Shown in pieces: positions 1-11,351 of a DNA stretch of 44,778 bases; position 1 is the stretch's first letter, and each line of letters starts with the position of its first letter. This DNA comes from Russula earlei. Lineage: Eukaryota > Basidiomycota > Agaricomycetes > Russulales > Russulaceae. The position numbers and the translations under genes are program-made. Under the pieces are notes generated by a model. The model was given only the letters and a program-made list of their open reading frames with translations. It had not been told where the DNA came from and ran no database searches. The stretch is from assembly GCA_025769875.1 (NCBI GenBank), contig JAGFNK010000428.1, positions 1 through 44,778 of the forward strand, read 5' to 3'.

Positions 1-1075
1 TTGCTTTGTTGATTAAGATGTTGTTAGGCTTGGGAAATGTGCAGGGCTGGAGATTTGAACCTGTCTTACACCAGCCTGACCAGTCATGAGGCATTGAAAG
101 CACTTCATGAGCTTGTTACAGTGGACCCAACATTTTGGGCAGAGATCACACAGCCATGTTCCTGAGGCAGTGTGCCCAACCACACAATTACTGTGCAACA
201 AGAACAAGTGGAGGACCTTGAAGAGAGTGTTATTGGTATTCACAGTGATGACAGCAAAGTTCCCATGACAGATGTTGTTTCTGTGCATGCACAACTTGAA
301 TGCTCTGACTCTGTGGAACCACCGTACCTCTCCCCCACTATGACACTATTTGACCTTCAGGAGATCAGCCCAGCCGGTTCATGAATTTCATAGACTGGTC
401 TGTTGCAGTTGCCCCATGGTCACTGGTCCAGACCATGCATTTATAATAATGTAACATTATATTGCAGTGCAGTGTGCTACATACTACAGATATTAACACA
501 TAGTTTATTATCTATGTGCTCTGCAGTATGTGACTATGTTCCTTCCATTGCTGTATCTCCTGTATGGGTACAGACCCTGTGTGTGAGGATGATCACACAT
601 CCTTGTCCAAGTCTGAGCCTTGTGGTGTGTTGAAGGTGTTGAACACAGGTGTGGTCAGTCTAAGCAGGGAGGGGATGAGGTGTGCTTGCAGCATGTCAAA
701 TGTGTTGTTGCACCTTGTGGTGTTTCCAAGTGTCGGCTGTGTTGCTGCTGTTGCTGCTGCTGTCTATGCAGAGGTGATGGTGGCAAGAGTGAGGGTGGTG
801 GGGTGGTGCTTGAGGGTGAGGGTCATGGGAGATGGAGGTGATGGAGAAGAGGGTGAGGGTGGCAGTGAGATGGCAGGGTCATCTCCACAGCAGGTGGTGG
901 TGGGATGTGTTGATGATAGCATGCAAGTGGGTGACTAGACAAGAGGTGGTGGACAGCATGGTTCACCTCACAAATACTTGCCATAGTTGTTGAGCTAGAG
1001 ATTGTGTGATCAGTGGCCAAAAACAAGATGTGAACGAGTCTCTGGTAATCATCTCATGGCTGCACGATGAGGTCT
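1..1075. other. CpG-poor repeat-derived DNA, no recognisable gene
   Basis: No convincing gene is visible. Reading frames are short, lack plausible starts and resemble no family I know. The stretch has very few CG dinucleotides and abundant TG/CA, unlike the gene island further right. G-rich low-complexity DNA begins around 740. A CTCCACAGCAGGTGG-type motif at 880-902 recurs in variant form elsewhere in the window. Confidence 0.5.
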
Positions 1076-2194
1076 TCAGCCACTGCAGGTGGTGGCAGCA
1101 CGCATGGATGAGGGTGTACATGTGGGTGGGGATGCGATGGAAGGGGAGGTGTGGTGCAGTGTGGTGCTTGCATTGGCAGCTTCTCCTGTGAGATGGCATG
1201 GTGGTGGGGTCTGATGTTCTTTCTGTGGGGCAGTGTTGTGACATCTGCTCTTCTGAGGCAGTGGCATGCTCTTCATTTTCCAGTTATTTGTGCTTTCATT
1301 CTTGGTGGTGCAAGGTGGTGTGATGGCTAGTGACAGAAGTGAGAGGGCAGCGTGGTCAGGAAGCAGAGCAGTGGCTGGGACTAGACCCAGAATGGTGGTG
1401 GACAAGGCTGAGGGCATGGTGGCGATGGCCAATTGAGCTGGGCTTGAGGTGGCAGGCAGTGCTAAGATGTTGGTGGGTGAGGCTGAGGCTATGGGTGTGG
1501 TGGTGCATGAGATGAGGACTGGTGTGGCAATGGGAGATGTAGAGGCAATTGGCAATGCTGAGGCTGAGGCTGGGAGCACGGAGGCTGTGGCTGACATGGC
1601 AGAGAGGAGACAAGTGAGGGCATGGCAGCAGATGAGACTGGGGCAGCAATGGGAGATGTAGAGGCAGTCACTGGCAATGCCAGTGATACAATGGTTGATG
1701 GGACTGAGGAATCTGGAGTTGGAGCAGTGGAGGGTGAGACTGGAATGGAGACAGGTGACATGGAGGCAGTGATGGTGGCTGGTGATACTACTGAGGGTAG
1801 TGGGCGAGGTGGCAGATAAGATGAAGGTGGGGGTGGCAGATGAGGCTGAGGTGGCTGCTGGTGGTGGAGCTAACAGTGCAGTGGTGGCAGTGATGGCTGG
1901 TGATGCTGGCAATACGATGGTGGACAAGACTGGAATGACAGTTGAAGGAGGAGAGACAGTAGGCAAGGTTGGAGGCAAAGGGATGACAGGAGCAGGTGAT
2001 GTGGAGGTGATGACAGGCAATGCTAGCCATTCAGGGATGGCAGGGACGATGGGAGTGGGAGTAGGTGATGTGGAGGTGATGGTGGGTGAACTGTATGTCA
2101 AGTCCAAGTTGTCTTCATCAGGAGAACTGAGTTCATGTTCCCACTGAATGTCACATGGGTCTTGAGAGAAGATGTTGATCGCTGTATTGAACAC
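1076..2194 (-). pseudogene. Low-complexity Ala/Ser/Thr/Pro-rich reading frame, likely transposon relic
   Basis: An open minus-strand frame of 372 codons is dominated by Ala, Ser, Thr, Pro and Leu in irregular short repeats, with a short acidic patch (SSPDEDNLDL) near its N-terminal end. It has no ATG at its 5' boundary, only a GTG. Composition and several short matches relate it to the frame at 35517-36518, which lies inside the long-inverted-repeat element. The shared nucleotide motif around CCACTGCAGGTGGTGGCAGC is at 1079-1100 here. The DNA is strongly CpG-depleted compared with the 35.5-kb copy, as expected for an older methylated and deaminated copy. Openness of the frame may be a by-product of composition. 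No function can be assigned. I favour a decayed relative of the 35-kb element over a host gene. Confidence 0.4.
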
Positions 2195-4612
2195 CTCTCA
2201 GAAATCCTTTGTTGCTCATCCATGCGCCAGGGGTCGAGTTGTTAGGAAATCATCCTGCAATCACCTGGGTGGAGTCCAAGCCAAAACTATTTGTCACAAT
2301 CTTCATGGGACAGGTGGCATGCATGTATAAAGGGACCGCATACTGCTCTAAATTCCAAGTGATATTGAAAGATGTCTTCCTGGTTGTGCAGACAAAGTCT
2401 TGATGAGGTGGCCACAAAGCCTTGGAGATCCCAGTCATAGTAGTGGTAGGGAATTGGCATGATGGAGGGAGTGGCTGCAACTGTGGGTGTGGGGAAGATG
2501 ATAGGTGGAATGGAACAGGTGAGATGGGCAACAAGGCTCACTGGCCACAACTCTGATCACACTGGACATGAGGGCTGGAAACCTGGGCTTAGGGTTGAAT
2601 GGACTGAGCTGGACTGAGCTGGATTGGGCCCCAGGCTCCCTACTGTGATCAGAACGTGGCAAGGGTGTGTCATGTTGGCAGGATGTTGGCATGCACAACA
2701 GGCAAGAGGGAGGAAGTGAGGGATGAAAGTGGGGAGTGAGGATACTACAAGCGGGAGGAAGAAGGATGTGGGGACAATGAGAGAGAAGGAAGGTGTGATC
2801 CTATGATGACAAAACGCAGTGGGTGGACTGAGCAATGGGGCCACCAGAGGGCTCAATGCTGTTTTACATGATTCACGGGGCTTGCTTGTAGGACAGGTTG
2901 CCTGAGGCAACTGGGCAAGGGAAATCAATGGGGACAGGGGGGGTCAGTTCAACTCAGATCAGCACCTCACTGGGGCAGCCAGTTTGTAGTGTGCCAGGTT
3001 GAGGCATGCAGAGTTCAGTGGGCTTGATCCAAGGGCAGGTAGGAGCAGAAGGGAAACAGGGGGAATAACTCAAAGATGACATGTGCATGGGGGCAAGTAC
3101 AAGTCACATGATCTCATGCTCAGCAGGATCACATACCTTACAACATCCTTCAAGGGTTGCAAGAAAATGAGACTAGTCAATTGAGTAGGAGGGAGGGGCT
3201 CTGATTTGGATATTGAGTCATGACAAGTAGAGTTGGGGTGGGTGATGACAATGCTGGAGTATGCAAGTAGGCACTTGAGGGCATCCATATAGTTGAAGGT
3301 TGGATAGAGGTATAGGGGCCCAAGGGTGCAAGCCACAGGGCACATGGTGGGTAAGCGAATGGGAGACAACTGACATACTGAGTGGTGTAAAAATAGCCAC
3401 AGAAACAAAAACAAAATACTGCATGTGCAAATCCATTCCAGCAGCTGAGTCAGGAATGTGGCTTGCTATGGGTAATGAGGTGGAGGGTTGTCTAGGGAGG
3501 TAGTCATGTTGGCCATGGAGAGAGGTTTAGTGGGAAAGGAGAGAGGAGGAGAGGATGAGAGTGTGTGCATGAACAAAACAAATGCACCACAGATACCACT
3601 GACACAGCTACAGTTCAGTTGCCACCAGTCCAGTCTGGTTCAATCTGTGGTCCATTTTCAGTTGGCCACACATTTGTCACATGACCACATCTTTGTAAGC
3701 TACTATATATGGAAAATGTCATAGTGGGGGAGAGGTGTCAGAGCTACTCTATGGATTGCAATGATGATGATGAGCTGTACATTACCAGGAGAAGAACTTG
3801 AAAATTTTGGGTCATAAATGATGGGAGTGACATAGACAATGAGTAGATAGAATTTAGGTACTTTTTAAGAATAAATAAATAAATATTCCCATTTAGGAAA
3901 CCTTTTGATGATTTTTGTCCAGTCTTCATAATTGGTTGTGACCTGTGACCTGAGCCATATCCCTTCTCTTCAGAGGGGGCTTGTGATGCATTACTGAAGA
4001 GTTGGTCATATTAGGTACAGTAATATATGCTAATTGGGTACTTACCTCAGTGGAACTCCATGTTGACTCATGGTCTGCCTGGCAATCACACTTTTGTGCA
4101 GTGACCATACTGCAAAGATAGCTCTCAAAGGGGTTTTGGGGCACTGCACTGTGGTATGGGGAATTGCTGTGGCAATGGGTACAATAGGCAATTTCTTGAC
4201 TCATGATGGATAAGAGACTACACACCAGCAGAACCAGTAGAGGGGTGTTGAAATGGCAGCCACAGGTTGCTGTTGGTGAGCAAATACTATCAGCAAAACT
4301 GTCACTACTAGAAGTGACTAGAAATGACTAGAATTACTATATTAGGTTATTCTAGTACACTCTAGTTTGTTGTAGGTGTTTCTAGTAGGATTTAGTTTTC
4401 CTGAAGTAGGGACAAATGATTACACCCATAGGCTGTTTACATTGCACATGTTTGGTGACATTTGGTCTGGTGACCCATCATACCTCTGCCATACCCACAG
4501 GTTGCATCTTGCATACCTGTACCCCTACCCATGCCTACCCTTGGTCCATACCCTCACAGGTTGGCATACCCCTACCATACTACTATGCATGCACCATCCA
4601 CAGTCTTTGACA
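2195..4612. other. CpG-poor repeat-derived DNA
   Basis: I see no gene with family similarity. Scattered features are an (AAAT)-type run near 3868-3885, a cluster of CTAG-containing short repeats at 4300-4400 and a CCCCTACC-rich segment at 4490-4590. The interval is probably eroded transposon sequence by composition. Confidence 0.4.
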
Positions 4613-5528
4613 TTTTGTGGTGGGTTGAAAAGGTGATTGTGTCAGCAAGAGAATTGGGACTTCAATCACATGTTAATGGATGTAATTTGGTTATCTAAGT
4701 GAGTTAATAATAAGATAACTCCTTACCTTTTTCCCCTACCAAAAAAAAAAAGAAATGCTGTCACATTTCTGATTGATTGGCAGGCCATCTGCACCATCCA
4801 CCCATTCCAGCCTGAGTGCCCCTTACCTAGTATCTCTCTCACTCACAGGAGATCATATCATTATTGCACAATCTCACATGTAGCCTTAAAAATGCTAATC
4901 AAACAGTGGAGATCATTGAGGCCATGTGGGCCACCAAATACAGTTTGGCAGCCACAATCAATGTAATTCAAGGTTTCAAGGTCTTACCTGATAAGGAAGT
5001 GATCATGCCCAATCAGAAAACATGGACAGAGACAGCTGAGCATATGGGTGTCAGACTCAAACAGGGCCCAAAACAACAGATCAGTCTCCCTGATGTGTGG
5101 GGACTGACAGCACAAAGCATCAGCATTGCTAAGGGAAAGCACTGCCATGTTCATGATGATCTGTACACTGGGGGCAAATGGTCAGGCAGGTGCACCAAGC
5201 CTGATGCAACATCTGCTGCTGCAAATGCATGCACACATGCCCTCAGGGAACCATTGTCCCTCCCTTGGAACCCCCCTCCCTCCAATGCCACTGCCTCCTT
5301 TGCACCAGGTCCCCTTGGACTCACACCACCGCCTATTCTAATGGCCTCAACTGGTGCTGTTCCTTACAATATAAAATCTTTTTTTGTATTATTTTGATTT
5401 ATTTGTCTAATGTCTAATAGCTAATAAACAAGTCATTGAATATGTAATTGAGAAAATGATTTGGTGTCATCGCACCAATTCTCTTGCTGACACAATTGCC
5501 TTTCATGGTATTTCAACCCACCACAAAA
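4613..5528. mobile_element. ~0.9-kb element flanked by 45-54-bp inverted repeats
   Basis: The segment 4613-4657 and the reverse complement of 5475-5528 match closely: both contain TTTTGTGGTGGGTTGAAA followed by ATTGTGTCAGCAAGAGAATT. The right arm carries about nine extra bases. Between the arms lies an open plus-strand frame (roughly 4864-5397, first in-frame ATG at 4924) of no recognised family, with a Pro-rich C-terminus. Inverted repeats around a short non-autonomous body are typical of a DNA transposon derivative, but I could not find a clean target-site duplication, so the exact ends are uncertain. Confidence 0.45.
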
Positions 5529-5889
5529 AGAATGCAACTACCATCCACTGCCCCATCAACACCCATGCTGCCTGCCTCCCAAGCTGCAATGAGCCACAGG
5601 TGCAACAACTATCTGTTCTTCTCGCATGATGGAGGACCACCTGGTGCCACTGTGACATGCAATGCCAGGTTAGAATGCATCTGCATGCACACCGCATTCT
5701 CCACCTCATTAACACCTGCACCACCCACACCACCCACACCTCCTTCAATCCCAGATTGGAGTCATGTATTTCAGTGTATTTCAGTTTGGGTGTTGGATAG
5801 CAGGAACCCAGTTTTTTAGTACATAGAATACAATATACAAGCTGTATTATGCATTACATGGAACATAGAAGTAAACTGTCATGTAGATA
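5529..5889. other. Non-coding, border of the CpG-poor block
   Basis: No gene is seen. The DNA becomes AT-rich at 5815-5895, and CpG content rises abruptly from about 5940 onward. Confidence 0.4.
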
Positions 5890-7430
5890 TCAAATATCAT
5901 CATCTGGAGGAAGGAGGAAGGGGGAGGCAAGATAGAATAGAACCGCGAAAAATGAAGTTGAAAAACTGCACCTGGTCAATGTGTGAGAATGACTGCACGC
6001 AGGAAAAGTTGTGGTGGCTGCTTGTGCCATTCCATGGTTGCGGTCATGGTCATGGCCATCGCGTTGAGGTTGCCGCTGTGATGATGACGTCGTCGTCACC
6101 ACCGCTGCTCGAGGGGAAAATGAAAGTAAAAAAAAAAAAAAAAGAGAAAATGGAGGGAGAAAACGAAGGGAAACACATGTTGCGCATGGCAGAAACTGGG
6201 GCAGGAGGGGAGGGGGCAGCGTCATCGCCGCGTCCATGCCATGCCATGTCACTGTGAAGAGAGGCTTGTGAAATGGGACAATGGGCTGTTGCACTGGAGG
6301 GAAGGAAGAGGGGAAAGAGAATGAGAGAGAACGCGCAAAAATGAAAACGAAAACGGACGTCGGTCAAGTGCAAGAATGCCTGATTGCAGGAACATTCGGG
6401 TGACTTGAAACCCAGCGGGCACGCAGGAGACAACGTTTGCGTGCATTCGTTCAGTCAGATCTGCTCGGGCACAAACAAAGGGAACAAGAGGGCCACTCCC
6501 TGTATTCGAGATATGTTTTTATGTACAAGAGAGGAGCCAAGGGACAGGAAAGGCTTGAAAGACAGGCAGGCATATGAAAGGAAATCCAAGTCAGTGGACG
6601 GGGTCAGACCGGACGACTCGAGGCGTCGAGGCGTCGTCTCCGGTGGCTGCGCTGGCACGTGGCCATCGGTGGCGACGAGCTCTTGAGAACGTGGTCGAGG
6701 GACGTGAGGGAGGTGACGCGAGGGCAACCTGGAGATGACAGGACGCACGATGGGGGCGATGATGTACCCATGTAAGAGCGAATTCCATGACCAGCCACAA
6801 TCCGCTATACATCTCCCACCCAGGGGTATGAAATTTTGACTGTTCCCAGTCAAACTGTCGAGAGTGGAGTTCTCAGCCATATGCCTGTGTGGTGTCGTCA
6901 TAACTGCAGCTGTCCCGAGGTCCTCCGTCGTGCAAGAAGAAAGTGAGCTTGCGACTGACAGACCAAGCAGGCTTGAACTGCTGGCTACAAAAAGGGGGAT
7001 GATGGAGCGCTCGAGGTCATCGCATGCTGGTGCGTGTGGCAAGAAGGCGGGACTGGGTGGCGTGAGCGTTGACCAGCCAGTAGTGGAGAGAGGCAAGGCG
7101 TGCACATGTGCGTGCTCCATTCTGTCGTCGTGCCTCCTGGTGGTGCAACGCATAGCTGCTGCTCCTGCTGCTGCAGTCGCCGGCATGCCATTGGCTTTGT
7201 CGCATTGAGTGGTGAGCTCTGCGGAAGGCAGCATAGCACTGTCGACAGAGGTGGAGGGTGGTCGGCTTGTGCATTGCTAGTGCCAGCGCCTTGCGATAGC
7301 CATGAAGGGACTTCCTCCACTGCAGGTGGCGATGGCATGTGTGAGCGCGCGAGTGGAAGGTGAGATGATGTGAAACGCCGCGTGTGGCGCGCTGCTGGCA
7401 TCAGCGGCAGGCCAGGTGAGGAGGGTCACA
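5890..7430 (-). mobile_element. Degraded element related to the 35-38 kb inverted-repeat element
   Basis: Read on the minus strand, roughly 6640 to 6410 matches 37560-37790 on the plus strand. Both show the TTTCATATGCCTG region, a stretch around CCTGTCCCTT, a TTGTTCCCTT block and a following GAACAAACGC/GAATGCACGC-like block at the same spacing. A diverged direct repeat of about 58 bp lies inside it (5944-6003 and 6335-6392). The interval carries overlapping Pro/Ser/Thr-rich frames on the minus strand, including a PPAVEEVP peptide near 7300 comparable with PAVEMTPP at 35.7 kb. Outer ends are not defined. CpG content is normal, so this copy is younger or less methylated than the 1-5 kb block. 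It ends beside the truncated TPR gene and may account for that truncation. Confidence 0.45.
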
Positions 7431-7435
7431 CGTAC

Positions 7436-7917
7436 CGAGAGCAGCGCGGGCAAGCTCAAGGTTTCCTTTGCGCGCAAGGCCACGACGATAACGCGCTTTC
7501 GTGAAGCGGGGGTCGAGAACGAGAGCCTCTCCGGCAGAAGCCTCCGCATGGTCGTACCTTCAAGTCGCATTGCGTGTCACTTATCCATTCTCGTATGCAA
7601 CGATAGCTGCAAGCGCTGGAATAAAACTTCCAGCTTAAGCCACACTGCGGCCATGTTTGAAAGATATGCTGGGTTCGAACCGTGGATCATAATAGCGGCA
7701 TCGTATTCTACAATAGCCTTGAGGTATTCACCCGCACGGAAGTGAGCGTTTCCCTGAAACATGTCACTGAGATTCATCACGAAGTGGAAGGGCACCGCTC
7801 CGTGACACGGTGACAACATACTGCTTCCGTGCGCTTCTCTGCCTCGACGCGCTCTGTACGTTTGAGATCCCTCGCTCTTAACAAATCTTCTTTGTCAGAT
7901 GTCTTCGCAAGGCTCAT
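7436..7917 (-). pseudogene. Truncated TPR-domain protein gene (three exons seen)
   Basis: Exon 1 (7917-7822) opens with ATG and encodes 32 residues rich in Lys, Arg and Glu. A 68-nt GTATGT...CAG intron (7754-7821) joins in phase to exon 2 (7753-7628), which encodes a tetratricopeptide unit with GNAHFRAGEYLKAIVEYDAA followed by NPAYLSNMAAVWLKLE. Exon 3 (7557-7436) encodes a second TPR unit, YDHAEASAGEALVLDPRFTK then ARYRRGLARKG. TPR proteins of this layout are usually co-chaperone-like scaffolds. Intron 2 (about 7558-7627) has GT and AG ends, but the exon 2/3 join is out of frame by one base in the expected register. After a GTACGT donor at 7435 no further TPR exon is found, only repeat-like DNA. 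I infer a gene broken by a frameshift and 3' loss. A sequencing error at the junction remains possible. Confidence 0.6.
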
Positions 7918-8055
7918 GCCACTGGGTTTGGTAATATGTCTGTTGTTGGGGAGCATTGCGCTCGGTTGAAGAGAAGAATGAGAGGCAGGAATGGGGGCTG
8001 AGACAGCGATAGTGAGCAACAAGGAGGCGGCGGTGGTCGGCAAGACTGTGAGTCC

Positions 8056-8107
8056 GCATTACAATTATTTGTCTCTGTTTGCATATCACGTGGTTGTGTC
8101 ACAACGT
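8056..8107 (+). repeat. Dispersed ~52-bp repeat, copy 1
   Basis: The segment around CATATCACGTGGTTG matches 34757-34808 at about four bases in five. It lies upstream of the TPR gene fragment here and just outside the long inverted repeat at 35 kb there. It includes the E-box-like palindrome CACGTG. Function unknown. Confidence 0.4.
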
Positions 8108-9339
8108 GCTTGGGTGAATTGCATTTGGTGCGCACTGCAGCACCCCCTAGAGCACCTCCATTCACTTGCAGCTCTAGGCCCTCCTCATTTTTTTGTCTTT
8201 GTGTCCCCCGCATTCATACATCATCTAGGAAGAGGCCGCTCCATTCTCTGTGTAGCCATGGCTGCGGTGTTTGTGGGGTCGATCGCGTGCCACAGCCCTG
8301 CAGAACTTCCCAATGGGCAACTCGGTTGGGATGCTGTCACGGCTCACTTGCGGCCAAAGACTGGCCACTAGGTGATTGACCCATCATGACCATCATGATG
8401 ACGACTGATGGCAAGATATCAATATCCGAGGGTGATATACTGCGTTGGCTGGTTTGGTTTTTAATGATAACGAGAACAGGTTTGCCCCACCTTCCAGCGG
8501 ATGTGGACCCACGATCGAGGAAATGAGGGCCCAAAGGCGGGACCAACGCGACTCCATATTCACTGGGAAGAACGTCCGTATTGCCCAGTCGGACTTGCAG
8601 AGGTTTTTCTTCTTTTTAATTGTGGATTGAATACTTGCTATCATTTGATGACGTGGGAGCACTCTGACACCGGCAGTGTGGGAGGTTTGAGGCGCTTGGG
8701 ACTCTTAACGCTCAAACGCATAAATGATTGATGATGGGGGCTTCCAATCCTCGCCGGTATCCCGAGGGTCAAGGAGTATAAGAAGGGACAAAGTAGGCGG
8801 GTTTGACCCTCACACCCGAGAGAGCTGTGCTCCCATTCGTTCCACGCGGCTTGGTACTGGTTACTGGCATTTTCACGCCCTTGCAGGCTTTTTCAAATTT
8901 TGAATCGACGATCCCACGCACCAGATGCGTCCGTTGCCCATCGTTGCCCTTTTCTGCTTCACCGTTGGCATCGCTCCGTCGTTCGCGCTCCCATCGAACA
9001 TTGATCTGTATGCTTTTCAAGTTTTGTCGAATCCCCAAAATTGAGTTTGCCTTGCAGACGTAAGTTATTCGGGAAGAAGGATAAGAAGAACGTGCGTCCA
9101 ACATATGAGAAGGTCGGCCGATGGCTAGAGGGGCTGGATGAGCCAAAGAGAAGCGGGGAAGGGGCGCAGCCGAGTGGGCCGGCGCCTCGTCCGGCTCTTC
9201 GTCATCCTAACCGCAAGCTTACGTCTATCTACCATCCAACTTTGGATACTGTACAGGAGAAGGAGCCGGATGAGACGGCACCAGACGAATCACGTGACAG
9301 GGAAAAAAAGGGTCTCCCACTTCTATGATGATTGCCTGT
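8108..9339 (+). other. CpG-normal interval with an unassigned open frame (about 9050-9328)
   Basis: A plus-strand frame ending at 9328 encodes a basic, Pro-rich stretch (GKKDKKNVRPTYEKVGRWL region, then PSGPAPRPALRHPNRK). It has no in-frame ATG but is preceded by a good splice acceptor (TTGCAG ending at 9057), so it could be a terminal exon. A TATA-like TATAAGAAG lies near 8778, but I cannot find a matching first exon. No family recognised. The rest of the interval shows nothing I can support. Confidence 0.25.
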
Positions 9340-10204
9340 AGATATCATTGAAGACTGGACCAACATGCCATGAGATATTCGTTGTCGAGATCATCATGAG
9401 TCTTCCCCTCTACCATTCAGACAGCATATGTTGTGATATAGTTGGCTTGACTGGTTGTGCCCATGGGAATGATACTGTGGGTGATCAGGAACTTGGCAGT
9501 GGATCACCATCTTGGCAGTCACCCCCAGCCAAAATATTACTTGAAAACCACTTGATTGACATCCAGTTTTGTCACCAACTGGGGGCAGTGTCACTGACAA
9601 ATCAGTTCATGTGTGAGACGAGCGCAGCGAGTCGAGCAAGACACTGAGTCTTCGTGGATTTTGGGGGTCTTGGAGACTATACTGCCAAGGCAGATATGTT
9701 CCATGGAAGAGGAAAGTCACGAATAAGTCTTTGTGTTGAGAGTGAGAAGAATTTCAGACAAATTGCTTGATGTCTTGCAAGCCTACAAGTCCTGAAGTTC
9801 AAAATCCAGTGATATTTCACAGGAGAACAAGCTTAAGGCTTGTCCTCCCTAACATGGGGGTTTATATACATCAAGACTACTCATATCAAATGGAGTCCTC
9901 AAGGGAACAGTGAGGCAATTGAGAGGAACACGCTGGAACATGCTAGTATACACAAGTCAGAGCTAACAAGTCATCAAACACAAGTCAAAGCTAACGAGAC
10001 ATCAAACATGAGTCAAACATGACTTCTGTCCAGGTAGGTTAGCCCAGTTACTGGTCCAGTCCAAAATACCAGTACTTGTGACAAGTTTTCTTTGCTAGAA
10101 TGACATTAATGGCACTCAATAGTATACTACAAAGTTTTGAATGGAGTTGTTTGAGCAGATTATAGGGAAAAATGAAACTGCTGAGATGGTGATCAACTGC
10201 CAAG
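9340..10204 (-). mobile_element. Retroelement LTR/internal relic (Ty3/gypsy-like, tentative)
   Basis: CpG-poor sequence with LTR-like signals on the minus strand. A candidate LTR 5' end (TGTCACAAGT) reads leftward from about 10083, preceded by a short purine tract. A segment near 9820-9870 (AAGCTTAAGG followed by TATATAC) resembles the LTR-like segment at 40885-40950 next to the gypsy element. The 28-bp sequence at 9473-9500 recurs inverted at 10196-10204 plus 11171-11189, where it is split by solo LTR copy A. No intact frame. Confidence 0.35.
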
Positions 10205-11165
10205 TGTCATGAACCATTCCCCGGAGAGGGCCCTTGAAGGACCCTTCCTTATAGGAGGAAACCCAGCCTCTATGGTGTCACCCTGTTCACACGAGCAAAA
10301 GGGGTGAGTAGAGGTGTCCACAATATCGCGCACGCATTGTTGCGCGAGCAATTCTCGGCACAATCGACATACAGCAAGCCCCACTTAAAGGCAACCCTTC
10401 TAGCAACAAAAGACAGTATTAGGGCCTTCCTAAGGACCCTTTGGAACGACCCTAGGAACTCTACAATAGGTACTAACCTAGTATCAAAGGCCCTACAATG
10501 CATTATTAGATCAACTCTAATAACTATAGAACGAACTATAAGGCAACACTAAGGACCTTAATAGAAGTATTAGGGTCGACTCTAAGGACCCTAATAGAAC
10601 TATATAAGGGCCTTATAAGATAACACTATTCCCTAACCAAACTACAAGTCCTCAAATGACTGGCCCTAAACTAACTAACAGGAAATGAATCAGGTGCTTG
10701 CACGTGCACTAAAGCAGTGAACACGTGGACAATAGAAGCTCTTACTCATCAAGAGAAGCTTCTTACTCAGCAGCTTACTGAGCATGACTGAGCATGCTCC
10801 ATAAGCGTCCTCCGACTTCTTACTCATCACTCTATTGTGCTTGATAACAAGGTTATGACTTGTTCCCTATTTAGCAGTTCTCTTGTAGTATATAAGCGCT
10901 CAATAAAGTAGCGGACAGTCCTCAGACTGTCCATTTGTTTGCGGCACTCTCCATTCCTGGGATACTCCTTTAAGGACCATCCCCTTGTGACTATCCTGGC
11001 CTCTTCCCTGCATGATTGTTCTACTCTCACAGTGACAATACCTCTCTGGTATTTGTTGCTCCTCTGGACTCTACTCCTTGCCCACGCGGTCTTGGACGTC
11101 TATCGACTCGTCTTCGTGCTTATCCCTCGCTCTTGAACTGGATAGTTCAACAGTGAGTCTTGACA
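10205..11165 (+). mobile_element. Solo LTR, copy A (961 bp)
   Basis: It begins TGTCATGAACC and ends GAGTCTTGACA, is 961 bp long, and is flanked by a perfect 5-bp target-site duplication CCAAG (10200-10204 and 11166-11170). Internal LTR signals are a TATATAAG box at 10889-10896, an AATAAA at 10902-10907, and immediately after it an 8-bp-stem hairpin, GGACAGTC/GACTGTCC, at 10913-10932. No internal retroelement region of this family occurs in the window, so this is a solo LTR left by LTR-LTR recombination. Of the five near-complete copies it keeps the most CpG sites (seven in 10321-10368), suggesting it is the youngest or least methylated. Confidence 0.9.
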
Positions 11166-11170
11166 CCAAG

Positions 11171-11351
11171 TTCCTGATCACCCACAGTAGCATGTCTCAA
11201 GCTCAGTCCCAGTGGTAAATTGACATTTTGGGAGGAATTATCAAGAGTGTCCACCCTATCAGGGGGTCAATGGCCCATCACCATCCCCTCTTTGATCACC
11301 CACTTCATTCACACCAACAACAATCTATTCCTGATCCTGTAGAGCAGCAAG
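11171..11351 (-). mobile_element. Spacer between convergent LTRs A and B, older repeat
   Basis: The first 19 bases continue the target sequence interrupted by LTR A and match the inverted copy at 9473-9500. The rest is CpG-poor, with no gene. Confidence 0.4.

Noticed and set aside
4300..4400. CTAG-rich cluster as a regulatory array
   Set aside because: Units are irregular and lie in eroded repeat DNA with no gene nearby.
8769..9146. 125-codon minus-strand open frame
   Set aside because: It overlaps a better (though weak) plus-strand exon candidate and has no recognisable motif.
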